Source of the DNA: WHSW01 sp963769945
GTDB taxonomy: Bacteria > Actinomycetota > Thermoleophilia > Solirubrobacterales > 70-9
Length of the DNA: 64,000 nucleotides
Direction of reading: 5' to 3'
NCBI GenBank assembly: GCA_963769945.1
Contig: CAVYOA010000014.1
Span: 62,001-126,000, forward strand
Part shown: positions 9,476-17,613 of the stretch, in pieces
Layout: every line of letters begins with the position of its first letter
How positions within the stretch are numbered: the stretch's first letter is position 1
Notes under the pieces: generated by a model
What the model was told of the DNA's origin: nothing
Seen by the model: the letters and a program-made list of their open reading frames with translations, nothing else
The model's database searches: none
Translations under genes and position numbers: made by a program

Positions 9476-10414
9476 GTGCTCGTCAGTGTCGTCATCCCTT
9501 CGAGCAGGCGCGCACGCCTCACCTTCGCGCTCGAAGCGCTAGCCGCTCAGAGCCTCCCGGTCGACCGGTTCGAGGTGATCGTCGTGCTTGATCCTGTGGC
9601 ACCGCTGCTGCCCGGCCCGGACATCGACGGCCTCGAGCCCGCCTACGTCCAAGGCACCGCTGGGGGCAACATCGCCGCGCTGCGAAACGCTGGTTGGCAA
9701 GCGGCTCGCGGCGAGCTGATCGCGTTCACCGACGACGACTGCCGGCCATCGCCGGATTGGCTCGAGCAGCTGGTGGCGGCATACCGTCCAGGAGCCATCG
9801 TTCAAGGCGCAACCGAGCCCGATCCCGATGAGCTCGGCCTGCTTCACGGGCTCGCGCGCAGCCAATCGGTGAGGCCGCCGAGCCCGAACTTCCAGACATG
9901 CAACATGCTCTATGCCCGGACCACCCTTGAGCAGCTCGGCGGCTTCGACGAGCGCTTTGCCGCTCTCGGTGAGGACACCGATCTCGGGCTGCGCGCGGTT
10001 GAAGCTGGGCATGTGCACGTCGCGGCGCCAAAGGCGCTTGTCCACCACGCGGTGATCGCGCGAACGCCAGCCGTGGCGGTGCGTGAAGCCTGGCGGCGTG
10101 ACAGCTTCGCGCTCGTGGTTCGCCATCATCCCGTTCTCCGCGATTCCCTGCCCTATCGCTGCTTCTATCGGCGCACCCACGCGCAGCTGCTGCTTGCGGT
10201 TGCCGGGCTGATGTTCGGTCGGCGTCGAATCCGAACCCGAACCCGTTTGCTTCTCGCCGCTCCCTACCTCAGCGCCATCGGCGGCACGACGATGGTGTCG
10301 CCCGCGCGCCTGGCTCGCCGGCTCGCCCATGTGCCGCTGCGGGCGCTTGTCGACGCGGTCGAGATCGCAGCAGCTGTTCGCGGCGCGATCCGCTGGCGCA
10401 CGCCGGTCGCGTGA
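9476..10414 (+). CDS. family 2 glycosyltransferase
   Basis: An intact 312-residue GT2 enzyme. LVSVVIPSSRRARL opens the nucleotide-binding half, IAALRNAGW and AFTDDDCRPSPDW give the DxD-type region, and GGFDERFAALGEDTDLGLR the catalytic acidic motif. A hydrophobic segment near residue 240 (LLLAVAGLMF) and a C-terminal VEIAAAVRGAI region suggest peripheral membrane binding. It is a close paralogue of the broken gene at 5732-6684 and served as the guide for its frame. It overlaps the GT4 gene by one base (TGATG), so both are probably on one transcript. Confidence 0.85.
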   Translation: MLVSVVIPSSRRARLTFALEALAAQSLPVDRFEVIVVLDPVAPLLPGPDIDGLEPAYVQGTAGGNIAALRNAGWQAARGELIAFTDDDCRPSPDWLEQLVAAYRPGAIVQGATEPDPDELGLLHGLARSQSVRPPSPNFQTCNMLYARTTLEQLGGFDERFAALGEDTDLGLRAVEAGHVHVAAPKALVHHAVIARTPAVAVREAWRRDSFALVVRHHPVLRDSLPYRCFYRRTHAQLLLAVAGLMFGRRRIRTRTRLLLAAPYLSAIGGTTMVSPARLARRLAHVPLRALVDAVEIAAAVRGAIRWRTPVA

Positions 10415-11502
10415 TGCGGGTCGCGCTGCTCACGCCCACCTACTGGCCCGAGGTGCGCCGCGGCACCGAGCGCCTCGTCCACGATCTGGCGACGATGCTT
10501 GTCGGCCGCGGCCACGAGGTCGCGATCCTGACCAGCCACCGCGCCGCTCCGGTCGGCGGGCGGGAGGACGGCGTTTGGGTCTCGCGCTCCTGGCGACCCC
10601 GCGAGCGGGTGCCGCTGAGCTGGTATGAGCATCACCTCGCGACCGCTCCCGCGACCGCAGCTCGTCTGCTGCGCGGGCGGTTCGATGTCGCCCATGCGTT
10701 CTTCGTCGTCGATGCGGTGGCCGCGGTCGAGGCTCGCCGCTTCGGCGGCCCGCCGGTCGTCGCCAGCCTGCACGGGATCCCGACGCGCGCATGGCTGGTG
10801 CGCCGTCGCTACCGCCTCGAGATGATCGAGCGCGTCGCGCGAAAGGCCGAAGCCGTCTCCGTCCTCTCCCAAGCCGCCGCGAGCGTGTACGAGCGCTACT
10901 TCGCCCGGCGCCCGCAGATCCTCCCGGGTGCTGTCGTCACCGCAGACTTCGGCGCCGACCTGCAGCGATCCCAGCCCCCGGTCATCTTCGCCGCGGCCAG
11001 CCTCGGCGATCCGCGAAAGCGCGGTGCGCTGCTGCTCGAGGCGTTCGAACGGCTGCGACGCGTTCGCCCAGAGCTCGAGCTCGCGGTGCTCGACACGCCC
11101 GATCCGGTGCTCTCGACCCAACCCCGCCGCTCCCCCCCGGCGCCCGCTTCGTCCACGCCGTAGACACCGCGGCCCTGGCATCGCTTTACGCCGGCGCGAG
11201 CGCGACCGTGCTCGCCTCGCGCGACGAAGCCTTCGGGCTCGTCCTGGTCGAGTCGTTTGCCGCCGGCACGCCCGTCTGCGCCGCCGACCTCCGGTGCCTG
11301 CCCGGAGATCGTCACCGACCCGCGCACCGGCACCTTGTTCGGCTCCGACGACCCGGCCGAGCTCGCGAGCGCGATCGCAGCGACGCTCGAGCTCGGTGCC
11401 ACGCCGGAAACCGTGCAGCGCTGCCGCGAAGCCGCCGCGCCGCACGACTGGTCACACGTCATCGAGCGTTACGAGGCCACCTACACCAGCCTCCAACAAT
11501 GA
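10414..11502 (+). CDS. family 4 glycosyltransferase (two frameshifts)
   Basis: A GT-B enzyme of about 360 residues spread over three frames. The N-terminal domain has MRVALLTPTYWPEVRRGTER and GHEVAILTSH; DVAHAFFVVDAVAA and VASLHGIP follow. The frame breaks near 11118 in a C-rich run and returns as GARFVHAVDTAALASLYAGA and EAFGLVLVESFAAGTPVCAAD, then breaks again near 11290, where one extra C disrupts DSGACPEIV, the usual GT4 donor-binding loop. With both repaired all GT4 motifs are present (EAFGLVLVE is the EX7E-type motif), so this is more likely an error-bearing intact gene than a pseudogene. ATG 10414 overlaps the GT2 stop. A GTG at 10411 is possible. Confidence 0.75.
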
Positions 11503-11610
11503 CGAACGTCGATTTGCTCACCTCCTGTGTGGCTAAATCCACGTTCGTGCCCCATCACCGCCCTCACTGACCCGAACCGCCTACCACGGCCAAGCTCCCA
11601 GCGAGCCCCT

Positions 11611-12471
11611 TCAAACCGCCCGCGCCAGCACCGCCACATGTGGCACGCCCTCGCCCCTCGCCACGACCCGCTTCGCCAGCCGCTTCAACACCCGCTCGCG
11701 CATCCCATACGCAGGATGCCCCACTCCCAACGCGATCGAATAGGGCCGCGACCGCCGCACCGTCTCGAAACCACACGAGCGCAGCAGCTCGACATGACCC
11801 GCCGGGTTCGGAACCCACCACTGGCAGCGCTCGCCGGCTCGCAGCTCGTACAAAGCCCGCCGCCGCGATGTCAACGTGGTCACGACGCTGATCTCCTCCG
11901 CCGACATCAGCTCGCCGTCGCAGACGCTGTGTATCGCCGCCAGCGCCCGCACCGGGTCGCGCAGGTGCAGCAGCAGGCTGCCGCAGGTGACGACGTCGAA
12001 GCGCCCGAGGCGCTCGGGGCTGAGGTCGTAGGCGTTGACCTCGACCCGTTCGACGTTCGAGCCCAGCAGCCGCTTGGCGACTTCGAAGCCACCGCCCGGG
12101 TCGTCGCCGGCAACGGCGATGAGATGTTCGACCTCGATCGGGTCGGCGCTCGGCGCCCAGTCCCACTCACGCGGGTGTGAGATGTCTGCGGCGATCACCT
12201 CGCGAGCGCCGCGGCGCTCGAGCTCGAAAGCGATGAAGCCGTCGTAGGGACCGACATCGAGACAGCGCTTGCCGGCGACGTCGGGCCATGGCATCAGCGC
12301 TGAAACCGGGCGTAGGTCGAACCAGCCAGGCGTCTCTGCACCCGGTCCGAGATCGAGCGTGTGGTACCAAAAGCCGCGTTCGGCGATCGCCTTGCGCGCC
12401 GCCTCGAAGTCAGCGGGAAGCCGTGCGGGCGAGGTGTTCGCGTCCGCGGCGATCGATGCGTTGTATCGCAT
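11611..12471 (-). CDS. class I SAM-dependent methyltransferase (CmoB/DUF1698-like)
   Basis: A 286-residue minus-strand paralogue of the methyltransferase at 1034. It has FWYHTLDLGPGAETPGWFDL near the N terminus, the SAM motif CLDVGPYDGFIAFELERRG, the strand-2 acidic AADISHP and VVTCGSLLLHLRDP. The C terminus carries GEGVPHVAVLA, equivalent to GGVPHLVVHA in the first paralogue. It is a single gene on the minus strand opposite the HU gene. The substrate is not evident. The 108-base gap between this gene and the GT4 gene holds only a small GTGG/CCAC hairpin near 11528-11543 and no T-run. Confidence 0.8.
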   Translation of the reverse strand: MRYNASIAADANTSPARLPADFEAARKAIAERGFWYHTLDLGPGAETPGWFDLRPVSALMPWPDVAGKRCLDVGPYDGFIAFELERRGAREVIAADISHPREWDWAPSADPIEVEHLIAVAGDDPGGGFEVAKRLLGSNVERVEVNAYDLSPERLGRFDVVTCGSLLLHLRDPVRALAAIHSVCDGELMSAEEISVVTTLTSRRRALYELRAGERCQWWVPNPAGHVELLRSCGFETVRRSRPYSIALGVGHPAYGMRERVLKRLAKRVVARGEGVPHVAVLARAV

Positions 12472-12531
12472 CGTCTGGGTACGGATAGGTGGACGGCACG
12501 GTTGTCGCTCTACAAAGCCGTCTACGGCCGC

Positions 12532-12540
12532 TGTTACATT
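12532..12540 (+). promoter_or_regulatory. extended -10 promoter of the HU gene
   Basis: TGTTACATT has the TGn extension and a TAnnnT hexamer. It is followed by a leader of roughly 38 bases that contains the AAGGAGG ribosome-binding site. No convincing -35 element is seen. Confidence 0.45.
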
Positions 12541-12584
12541 CCGCGGCGGTCCAAACCAGGCATAACCACGACCAAGGAGGAACG

Positions 12585-12860
12585 TTGACCAAGTCTGAAT
12601 TCGTAGAGAGCATCGCTGGCGAGTTCGACAGCAAGAAGGCGGCCGCCGACGCCGTCGACACGCTGCTCGACAGCATCACGAACACCCTCGCCGGCGGTGG
12701 GGAAATCAACTTCACCGGCTTCGGCAAGTTCAGCGTCGCCGAGCGCGGCCCGCGCCAGGGCGTCAACCCGCGCACCGGCGAGCGGATCACGATCGCCGGC
12801 GGCAAGGTGCCGAAGTTCTCCGCGGGAGCGGGCCTGAAGTCGAAGGTCAAGGCCAGCTGA
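12585..12860 (+). CDS. hup: HU family DNA-binding protein
   Basis: A 91-residue histone-like protein. The TTG at 12585 is fixed by a perfect AAGGAGG Shine-Dalgarno sequence at 12574-12580, 4 bases upstream. The sequence starts LTKSEFVESIAGEF and holds the HU dimer core, INFTGFGKFSVAERGPRQGVN, and the DNA-binding arm region RTGERITIAGGKVPKFSAG; the final LKSKVKAS is the usual C terminus. The length is that of standard bacterial HU, without the long Lys/Ala tail of mycobacterial HupB. HU bends and compacts DNA as a dimer in the nucleoid. It is monocistronic, with a small hairpin (TGCGG/CCGCA, 12874-12891) after the stop. Confidence 0.95.
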   Translation: MTKSEFVESIAGEFDSKKAAADAVDTLLDSITNTLAGGGEINFTGFGKFSVAERGPRQGVNPRTGERITIAGGKVPKFSAGAGLKSKVKAS

Positions 12861-12920
12861 CCTGAGAGACGTGATGCGGGTTCTCCGCACGCACGGTAAA
12901 CCCACATCGCGCCTCTAGCC

Positions 12921-13799
12921 TTTGCCGACCGGCTCGCGGCGCTCGTCAACGAGCGCCGCAGTCAGGTCTGCCTCGGCCTCGATCCGGACCCGAGCGCGCT
13001 CGGGTCGGCGCCTCAGCCGCTTGCCGATACACCCGCCGAGGCGGCGGCCGAGGCGGTCGCTGAGCATTGCATCGGGCTGATCGAGGCCGCAGGTGGTGCC
13101 TGCGTCGCTGTGAAGCCGCAGCTCGCCTGCTTCGAGCGCCTCGGGTCGGCCGGCTGGCGGGTGCTCGAGAAGGTCGTCGAAGCCGCACACGCAACGGAGC
13201 TACTCGTCGTCGCCGATGGCAAGCGCGGCGACGTACCGGTCAGCGCCGCCGTCTACGCCGATGCGCTGTTCGGCGTGACAGCGACCCCGTGGGGGGAGGT
13301 GGCCGGCCTCGGTGCCGATGCCGCGACCGTCAACCCGCTGATCGGCGCCGACGGGCTCGAGCCGCTGATCGTCGCCGCCGAGAATGCCGGCGCCGGGCTG
13401 TTTGCGCTTGTGCGAACGTCAAACCCCGGCGCAGCTGACGTCTTCGACCTCGAGACCGCCGAGGGTCCCGTGAACGAGCATTTGGCGCGGATGGTCGCTG
13501 CCGCCGCCGACCGCCTCGCCGGCGAGTCCGGGCTCTCGGGCATGGGCGCCGTCATCGGCGCGACGGAGCCCGAGCACCTCCGGCGCCTGCGAGAGCTGAT
13601 GCCGAGCTCGATCTTCCTCGTTCCCGGCGTTGGCGCCCAGGGTGGCAGCGCCGCCGATCTCGGTCCCGCGTTTTCGAGCCATCCCGCTTCGGTGCTGGTC
13701 CCTGCGTCGCGCTCGATTGCGGGTGCGGCGGACCCGGCCCGCGCGGCGGCCGAGCTGCGCGACGCGCTCTGGGCCGTTTCGCAAAGTGTCGCCCGCTGA
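12921..13799 (+). CDS. pyrF: orotidine 5'-phosphate decarboxylase, start codon not visible
   Basis: Type-2 PyrF of about 290 residues, converting OMP to UMP in pyrimidine synthesis. Homology begins at 12921 (FADRLAALVNERRSQVCLGLDPDP) and continues through VKPQLACFERLG, the catalytic VADGKRGD motif, TVNPLIGADGL, TSNPGA and LVPGVGAQGG. No ATG, GTG or TTG is in frame before GTG 13110, which is far too late because it would remove the first strand and active-site residues. A TAGCCT box at 12916-12921 would place a leaderless start near 12928. Either the initiation codon has been altered by a base error or a non-canonical codon is used. The following gene is 50 bases downstream. Confidence 0.85.
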   Translation, partial: FADRLAALVNERRSQVCLGLDPDPSALGSAPQPLADTPAEAAAEAVAEHCIGLIEAAGGACVAVKPQLACFERLGSAGWRVLEKVVEAAHATELLVVADGKRGDVPVSAAVYADALFGVTATPWGEVAGLGADAATVNPLIGADGLEPLIVAAENAGAGLFALVRTSNPGAADVFDLETAEGPVNEHLARMVAAAADRLAGESGLSGMGAVIGATEPEHLRRLRELMPSSIFLVPGVGAQGGSAADLGPAFSSHPASVLVPASRSIAGAADPARAAAELRDALWAVSQSVAR

Positions 13800-13849
13800 G
13801 CTCGCGATGCCCGCCGTCCCACCGATGAGCACCTACGATTTGCAGGGCA

Positions 13850-14230
13850 ATGGATCCGAGCGGTCGCGAGCCCAAGCCGACGAACTGGACGGCGCGAATC
13901 CTCGCGCCGCTCGTCCTCGTTGCGGCGCTGGCGGCAATCGTGATCGTCGTCAGCAGCTCGATGGACGCATCAGAGGACTCCGATGGCGCGGGCGAAAGCT
14001 CGGCGACGACGCAGAGCGGGTGCGAGCCCGACGCCGATCAGGCGGTCGAGGACGGCTACTACGTGATCAGCGCCGAGGACACCTCCGGCCTCAGCGGCGT
14101 CGCGCTGAAGACCTGTATCCCGCTCGAGCGGCTGATCGAGCTCAACCCGAATCTCGATCCGCAGGCGATCCAGGTCTCCAACTGCGTCGACCTGGTAACC
14201 GACGGCTGCAGGGCGCTGAGCTCGGGCTAA
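13850..14230 (+). CDS. membrane-anchored LysM-like domain protein
   Basis: A 126-residue protein. A short basic N terminus is followed by one transmembrane segment (ILAPLVLVAALAAIVIVV, about residues 18-36), a Ser/Asp-rich linker, and a C-terminal domain with GYYVISAEDTSGLSGVALK and LIELNPNLDPQAIQ. That pattern matches LysM-like domains (an xxVxxGDTLxxIA...LxxLNP layout), with cysteines at both ends that could form a disulfide. It is probably exported and cell-wall facing. The D,D-carboxypeptidase follows directly, so a joint role in wall metabolism is plausible but inferred. A TACGAT box ends 10 bases before the ATG. Confidence 0.6.
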   Translation: MDPSGREPKPTNWTARILAPLVLVAALAAIVIVVSSSMDASEDSDGAGESSATTQSGCEPDADQAVEDGYYVISAEDTSGLSGVALKTCIPLERLIELNPNLDPQAIQVSNCVDLVTDGCRALSSG

Positions 14231-14250
14231 CCCTCTTTTGGCTCGCCGCT

Positions 14251-15414
14251 GTGGCGCTGCTCGCGTCACCGGCGACACCGGCGTCCGCAGCCGACCCACC
14301 GCAGCCCGCGGCTCGCGCCTGGATCCTGATCGACCCCAACGACGGCGCGGTACTAGCGGCGCACCGGGCGAACGCCTCATATCCGATCGCCTCGACAACG
14401 AAGCTGATGACCGCGTTCGTCGCTCGTCGCGAGCTGCGCTTGGGAGAGACGGTCGTCGCTCCTGCATATCAAGCGCTGGCGGCCGAATCGCTGCTCGGTC
14501 TGCAAGCGGGTGAACGCATCGAGGTGCGCGACCTGCTCTACGGGCTGCTGTTGGTTTCAGGCAATGACGCTGCGGCGGCACTCGCGCAGGCGTCATCGGG
14601 GTCCGAGGAGGCCTTTGTCGCGCAGATGAACCAGGTCGCCGACAGGATCGGGCTCGACGACACCTCGTATGCGAATCCGATCGGTCTCGACGAACAGGGC
14701 AACTTCTCCAGCGCCGGCGACCTCGCCACGCTCACCGCACGCCTCGAGCGCGATCCGCTCTTCCGCCGCATCTTCGACACGCCCGAGACGACGACCCAAA
14801 GCGGTGCCACGCCGCGCACCCTGCTGAATCGAAACCTGCTCGTCCGCACCGTGCCTTACGTCACCGGGGTCAAGACCGGCTACACGCTTGGGGCAGCCAA
14901 CGTGCTGGTTGGCTCGGCGCGGCGCGACGGTGTCGAGCTCGTCTCGGTCGTGCTCGGAGCGCCGACCGAGTCCGATCGCGACGCGGGCACGCTGGCGCTG
15001 CTCGACTATGGCTTCTCCCTGTACCAGCAGCGCACGCCCGTGCGCGGTGGCGAGCGCCTGGCAGCGCTCACGATCGAGGATCGGGAGCTCGAGGTCGGCC
15101 TCGCGGCGACGGAGGCCGTCGAGCTGACGCTTCGGCGCGATCAGCAGGTCGAGGTCTCGGTTGACGCGCCGAGCGTGGCCGAGGGGCCAATCAGCGAGGG
15201 CGAGCGCATCGGCAAGGCCGTGCTCAGCGTCGACGGCGAGCAGGTCGCGAGCGTGGCGCTGGCCGCGACGCGCAGCGCCGCAGCGGCGGGCCTCGTCGAG
15301 CGCTACGACGCAGCGGTGCCGGGGCCGAGGGGGGTCGCCTGGCTGCTCGCGATCGCGGCCCTGGGGATTTTCTTTCTCGGTGGGGTAATGGTTTGGCGTC
15401 GGCGCCGGCACTGA
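14251..15414 (+). CDS. D-alanyl-D-alanine carboxypeptidase (peptidase S11)
   Basis: A penicillin-binding-protein-5-like enzyme that trims the terminal D-Ala of peptidoglycan stem peptides outside the membrane. All three active-site motifs are present: STTK (in SYPIASTTKLM), SGN (in LLVSGNDAAAAL) and KTG (in GVKTGYTLG). A C-terminal domain of about 110 residues and a final transmembrane anchor (WLLAIAALGIFFLGGVMVW) followed by basic residues complete the usual DacA layout. GTG 14251 is the first standard start in frame, but hydrophobic codons for LTLFWLAAV lie just before it in the same frame, so the signal peptide probably starts further upstream with an unrecognised or altered start codon. 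It lies immediately after the LysM-like gene. Confidence 0.8.
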   Translation: MALLASPATPASAADPPQPAARAWILIDPNDGAVLAAHRANASYPIASTTKLMTAFVARRELRLGETVVAPAYQALAAESLLGLQAGERIEVRDLLYGLLLVSGNDAAAALAQASSGSEEAFVAQMNQVADRIGLDDTSYANPIGLDEQGNFSSAGDLATLTARLERDPLFRRIFDTPETTTQSGATPRTLLNRNLLVRTVPYVTGVKTGYTLGAANVLVGSARRDGVELVSVVLGAPTESDRDAGTLALLDYGFSLYQQRTPVRGGERLAALTIEDRELEVGLAATEAVELTLRRDQQVEVSVDAPSVAEGPISEGERIGKAVLSVDGEQVASVALAATRSAAAAGLVERYDAAVPGPRGVAWLLAIAALGIFFLGGVMVWRRRRH

Positions 15415-15454
15415 CCGCGACCGGCTAGCCTGCGGACATCGGAGGAGAGTGCCA

Positions 15455-16414
15455 ATGATTCTCACCGTCACCCTCAATGCGGCCATCGACCGGACCGTCG
15501 CCGTTCCCAACTTCCGCCTCGGCCAGCGCCACCGCGCGGTCGAGGCGCGGACGATGGCAGGCGGTAAGGGCGTCAACATCGCCCGGGCCCTGCGCCTGCT
15601 CGGCAGCCCCGTGATCGCGACCGGGCTCGCCGGCGGAGCGAGCGGCACTCGTCTGCTCGACCACTTGCGCGAAGAGAGCGTGCTGACGGCGTTCACGCGC
15701 ATCTCCGGCGAAACCCGGACCAACCTCGCCGTCGTCGATCCGACCACCGGCGAGCAGACCGAGATCAACGACCGCGGTCCCGAGATCTCCGAGCAGGAGT
15801 GCGAACGGTACATCGAGCGTCTGCTCTACCTGGCGCAGGGAGCGTCGATCTGCGTGCTCGCTGGAAGCTTGCCGCCTGGCGTTTCCGAGGACGTCTACTT
15901 TCGTCTCGTGACTGAGCTCCGCGCGCTCGGCGTGCTCACGGTCCTCGACGCCGACGGCGAGCACATGCGCGCCGGTCTGCGCGGTGAGCCGGCGGTGGTC
16001 GCACCCAATCTCGGCGAGGCTGAGGAGGCAGTTGGCCAGGAGTTCAACGACGCGGCCGACCTCGCCTTGGGGCTGAGCAGCCTGCTCGACATGGGGGCCG
16101 GCGAGGCGATCATCACCTCCGAGGCCGGCTGCGTTGCCTTCGTCGGCGAGGGCGCCGAGCGCCGCGGCTACGAGGCTCGCATCGACCAGCTCGAACCGGT
16201 AGCCACGGTCGGCTCAGGCGACTGCTTTCTTGCCGGCTACGTCGCCGCCCGCTTCGAGGGCGCGAGCCCGCGCGAGTGCCTCGCGCTCGGCGTCGCCTGC
16301 GGCGCCGAGTCAACGCAGCACTTCGGCGCCGGCACCGTCGATCGCAGGGAGGCCGAGCGCCTGTTGCCGCGGGTCGAGGTGCAGGAGCTCTCGGTCGCAG
16401 CCGAGGTCGGCTAG
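15455..16414 (+). CDS. PfkB-family hexose kinase (1-phosphofructokinase type)
   Basis: A 319-residue ribokinase-family sugar kinase. ATG 15455 is preceded by GGAGGAG (15441-15447, 7 bases away), which decides it over GTG 15449. It opens MILTVTLNAAIDRT, with substrate-binding MAGGKGVNIARAL and the anion-hole/catalytic motif TVGSGDCFLAGYVA (catalytic Asp in GSGD). The layout is that of FruK/LacC/PfkB, which phosphorylate fructose-1-P, tagatose-6-P or fructose-6-P; the substrate cannot be fixed without a PTS or sugar operon nearby. The stop codon shares the four bases CTAG with the stop of the convergent membrane protein gene. Confidence 0.8.
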   Translation: MILTVTLNAAIDRTVAVPNFRLGQRHRAVEARTMAGGKGVNIARALRLLGSPVIATGLAGGASGTRLLDHLREESVLTAFTRISGETRTNLAVVDPTTGEQTEINDRGPEISEQECERYIERLLYLAQGASICVLAGSLPPGVSEDVYFRLVTELRALGVLTVLDADGEHMRAGLRGEPAVVAPNLGEAEEAVGQEFNDAADLALGLSSLLDMGAGEAIITSEAGCVAFVGEGAERRGYEARIDQLEPVATVGSGDCFLAGYVAARFEGASPRECLALGVACGAESTQHFGAGTVDRREAERLLPRVEVQELSVAAEVG

Positions 16415-17613
16415 GCAGCGCTCGTCGCGATCTTTCTCGCCTGCGCAATGAAGGCGATCACGGTGCCGAGCCAGAGTGCGACCATGATCGGGACGTAGAC
16501 CGAGACGATCGCCGTGTTCTCCCACGGCGCCAGATAGACGGCGATCGTCGGCACCGACAACGCCGCCATCGCGATTGCGACCTCGCGCACGTAGCCGGCG
16601 AGCAGGAAGAACGGCAGGCCCCAGACCGCGTAGTGGATGAACAGGTTCGGGCTGAACGCGTAGACGCCGAGCCAGAGCAGCACAGCGGCGTCGATCGCGC
16701 GAGGGCGAAAGCGAAGCGCGAAGAGGCCTATCGCTGCCACCGCCGCAAGCGAGATCGCGCCGTCGATGTCGCCCAGCGCCTCGCTTGCGCCGCTGAGGGC
16801 GACCGGCGTGCGCAGAAGCCAGAACTCGGCCAGGTCGGGCTGGACCAGCAGCGAGATGCCTGCGACCCCGGGCGCTCCCGAGTAGCTGAGGATCTCGGAA
16901 GCACCGTCGAAGTCGGCGATGGCGAACGGCGCCATCAACACCAGGGGTACGGCAACCGCCGTCGCCGAAAGCGTTAGCGCCTCACGCCGCGAGCGTGCAG
17001 TGGGCAGCAGCGCCAGCAAGAGCAACAGCGGCACGGTCTTGATCGCCGCGGCGATCCCGATCAGCAGCCCGGCGGAGATCGCGCGAGAGCCTGAGGGCCG
17101 GCCCTCCCACACCATCAGCGCCGCGACCGCCGGCAAGAAAGCGATCGAGTCGATCTGCCCGTGATAGCCGGAGACCGCCATGAACGACGGCCCCAGCGCG
17201 ATCAGGCCCGCGGCCGCCAAGCGCGTGCGCTCGCTCCGCTCGCGCGCGCCCAGGTAGATGTAGACGAGCAGCGCCAGCGCTGCGTCAGCGAAGATCGAGG
17301 GCAGCTGAATCAGACCGTGAAAGGGCAGGCCAAGGGTGCTGTCGATCCCAGCGCTGGCGAGGATCCAGGGAAAGAACCCTGGTGGATAGGGCCAGCGCAG
17401 CGCCTCGATCTCGCCGATCGGCAAGACCATCGAGCTGTAGAGGTGAAGCGGGTCACGCTGCAGCTGCGCCTCGACGATCGCGTAGGAGTTGATGTCGAAG
17501 GCGACGCCGTAGGTGGAGAAGGCGACGATCAGCCGGATCACGAGCCCGAGGGCGAGCATCGCCCACAGCGCGGGAGACGACGGTAACCAGCGCGTGAGCC
17601 GGCTACTGGCCAT
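16411..17613 (-). CDS. GT87/PIG-M-like polytopic mannosyltransferase
   Basis: A 400-residue integral membrane protein with about ten hydrophobic segments. FDINSYAIVEAQL, with the acidic residue after the first helix, and WPYPPGFFPWI, SGYHGQIDSIAFLPA and IKTVPLLLLLALL are hallmarks of GT-C enzymes that use polyprenyl-phosphate sugar donors on the outside of the membrane. It is a paralogue of the protein at 19785-21008, with the same PxGxFPWI and SGYHGQxDS motifs. ATG 17613 overlaps the stop of the upstream gene (17605-17603) by 11 bases, so the two are coupled. The acceptor glycan is unknown. Confidence 0.75.
   Translation of the reverse strand: MASSRLTRWLPSSPALWAMLALGLVIRLIVAFSTYGVAFDINSYAIVEAQLQRDPLHLYSSMVLPIGEIEALRWPYPPGFFPWILASAGIDSTLGLPFHGLIQLPSIFADAALALLVYIYLGARERSERTRLAAAGLIALGPSFMAVSGYHGQIDSIAFLPAVAALMVWEGRPSGSRAISAGLLIGIAAAIKTVPLLLLLALLPTARSRREALTLSATAVAVPLVLMAPFAIADFDGASEILSYSGAPGVAGISLLVQPDLAEFWLLRTPVALSGASEALGDIDGAISLAAVAAIGLFALRFRPRAIDAAVLLWLGVYAFSPNLFIHYAVWGLPFFLLAGYVREVAIAMAALSVPTIAVYLAPWENTAIVSVYVPIMVALWLGTVIAFIAQARKIATSAA

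Noticed and set aside
13110..13799. GTG 13110 as the start of pyrF
   Set aside because: It would delete about 60 conserved residues, including the first barrel strand LCLGLDPDP-type motif, which are encoded in frame upstream.
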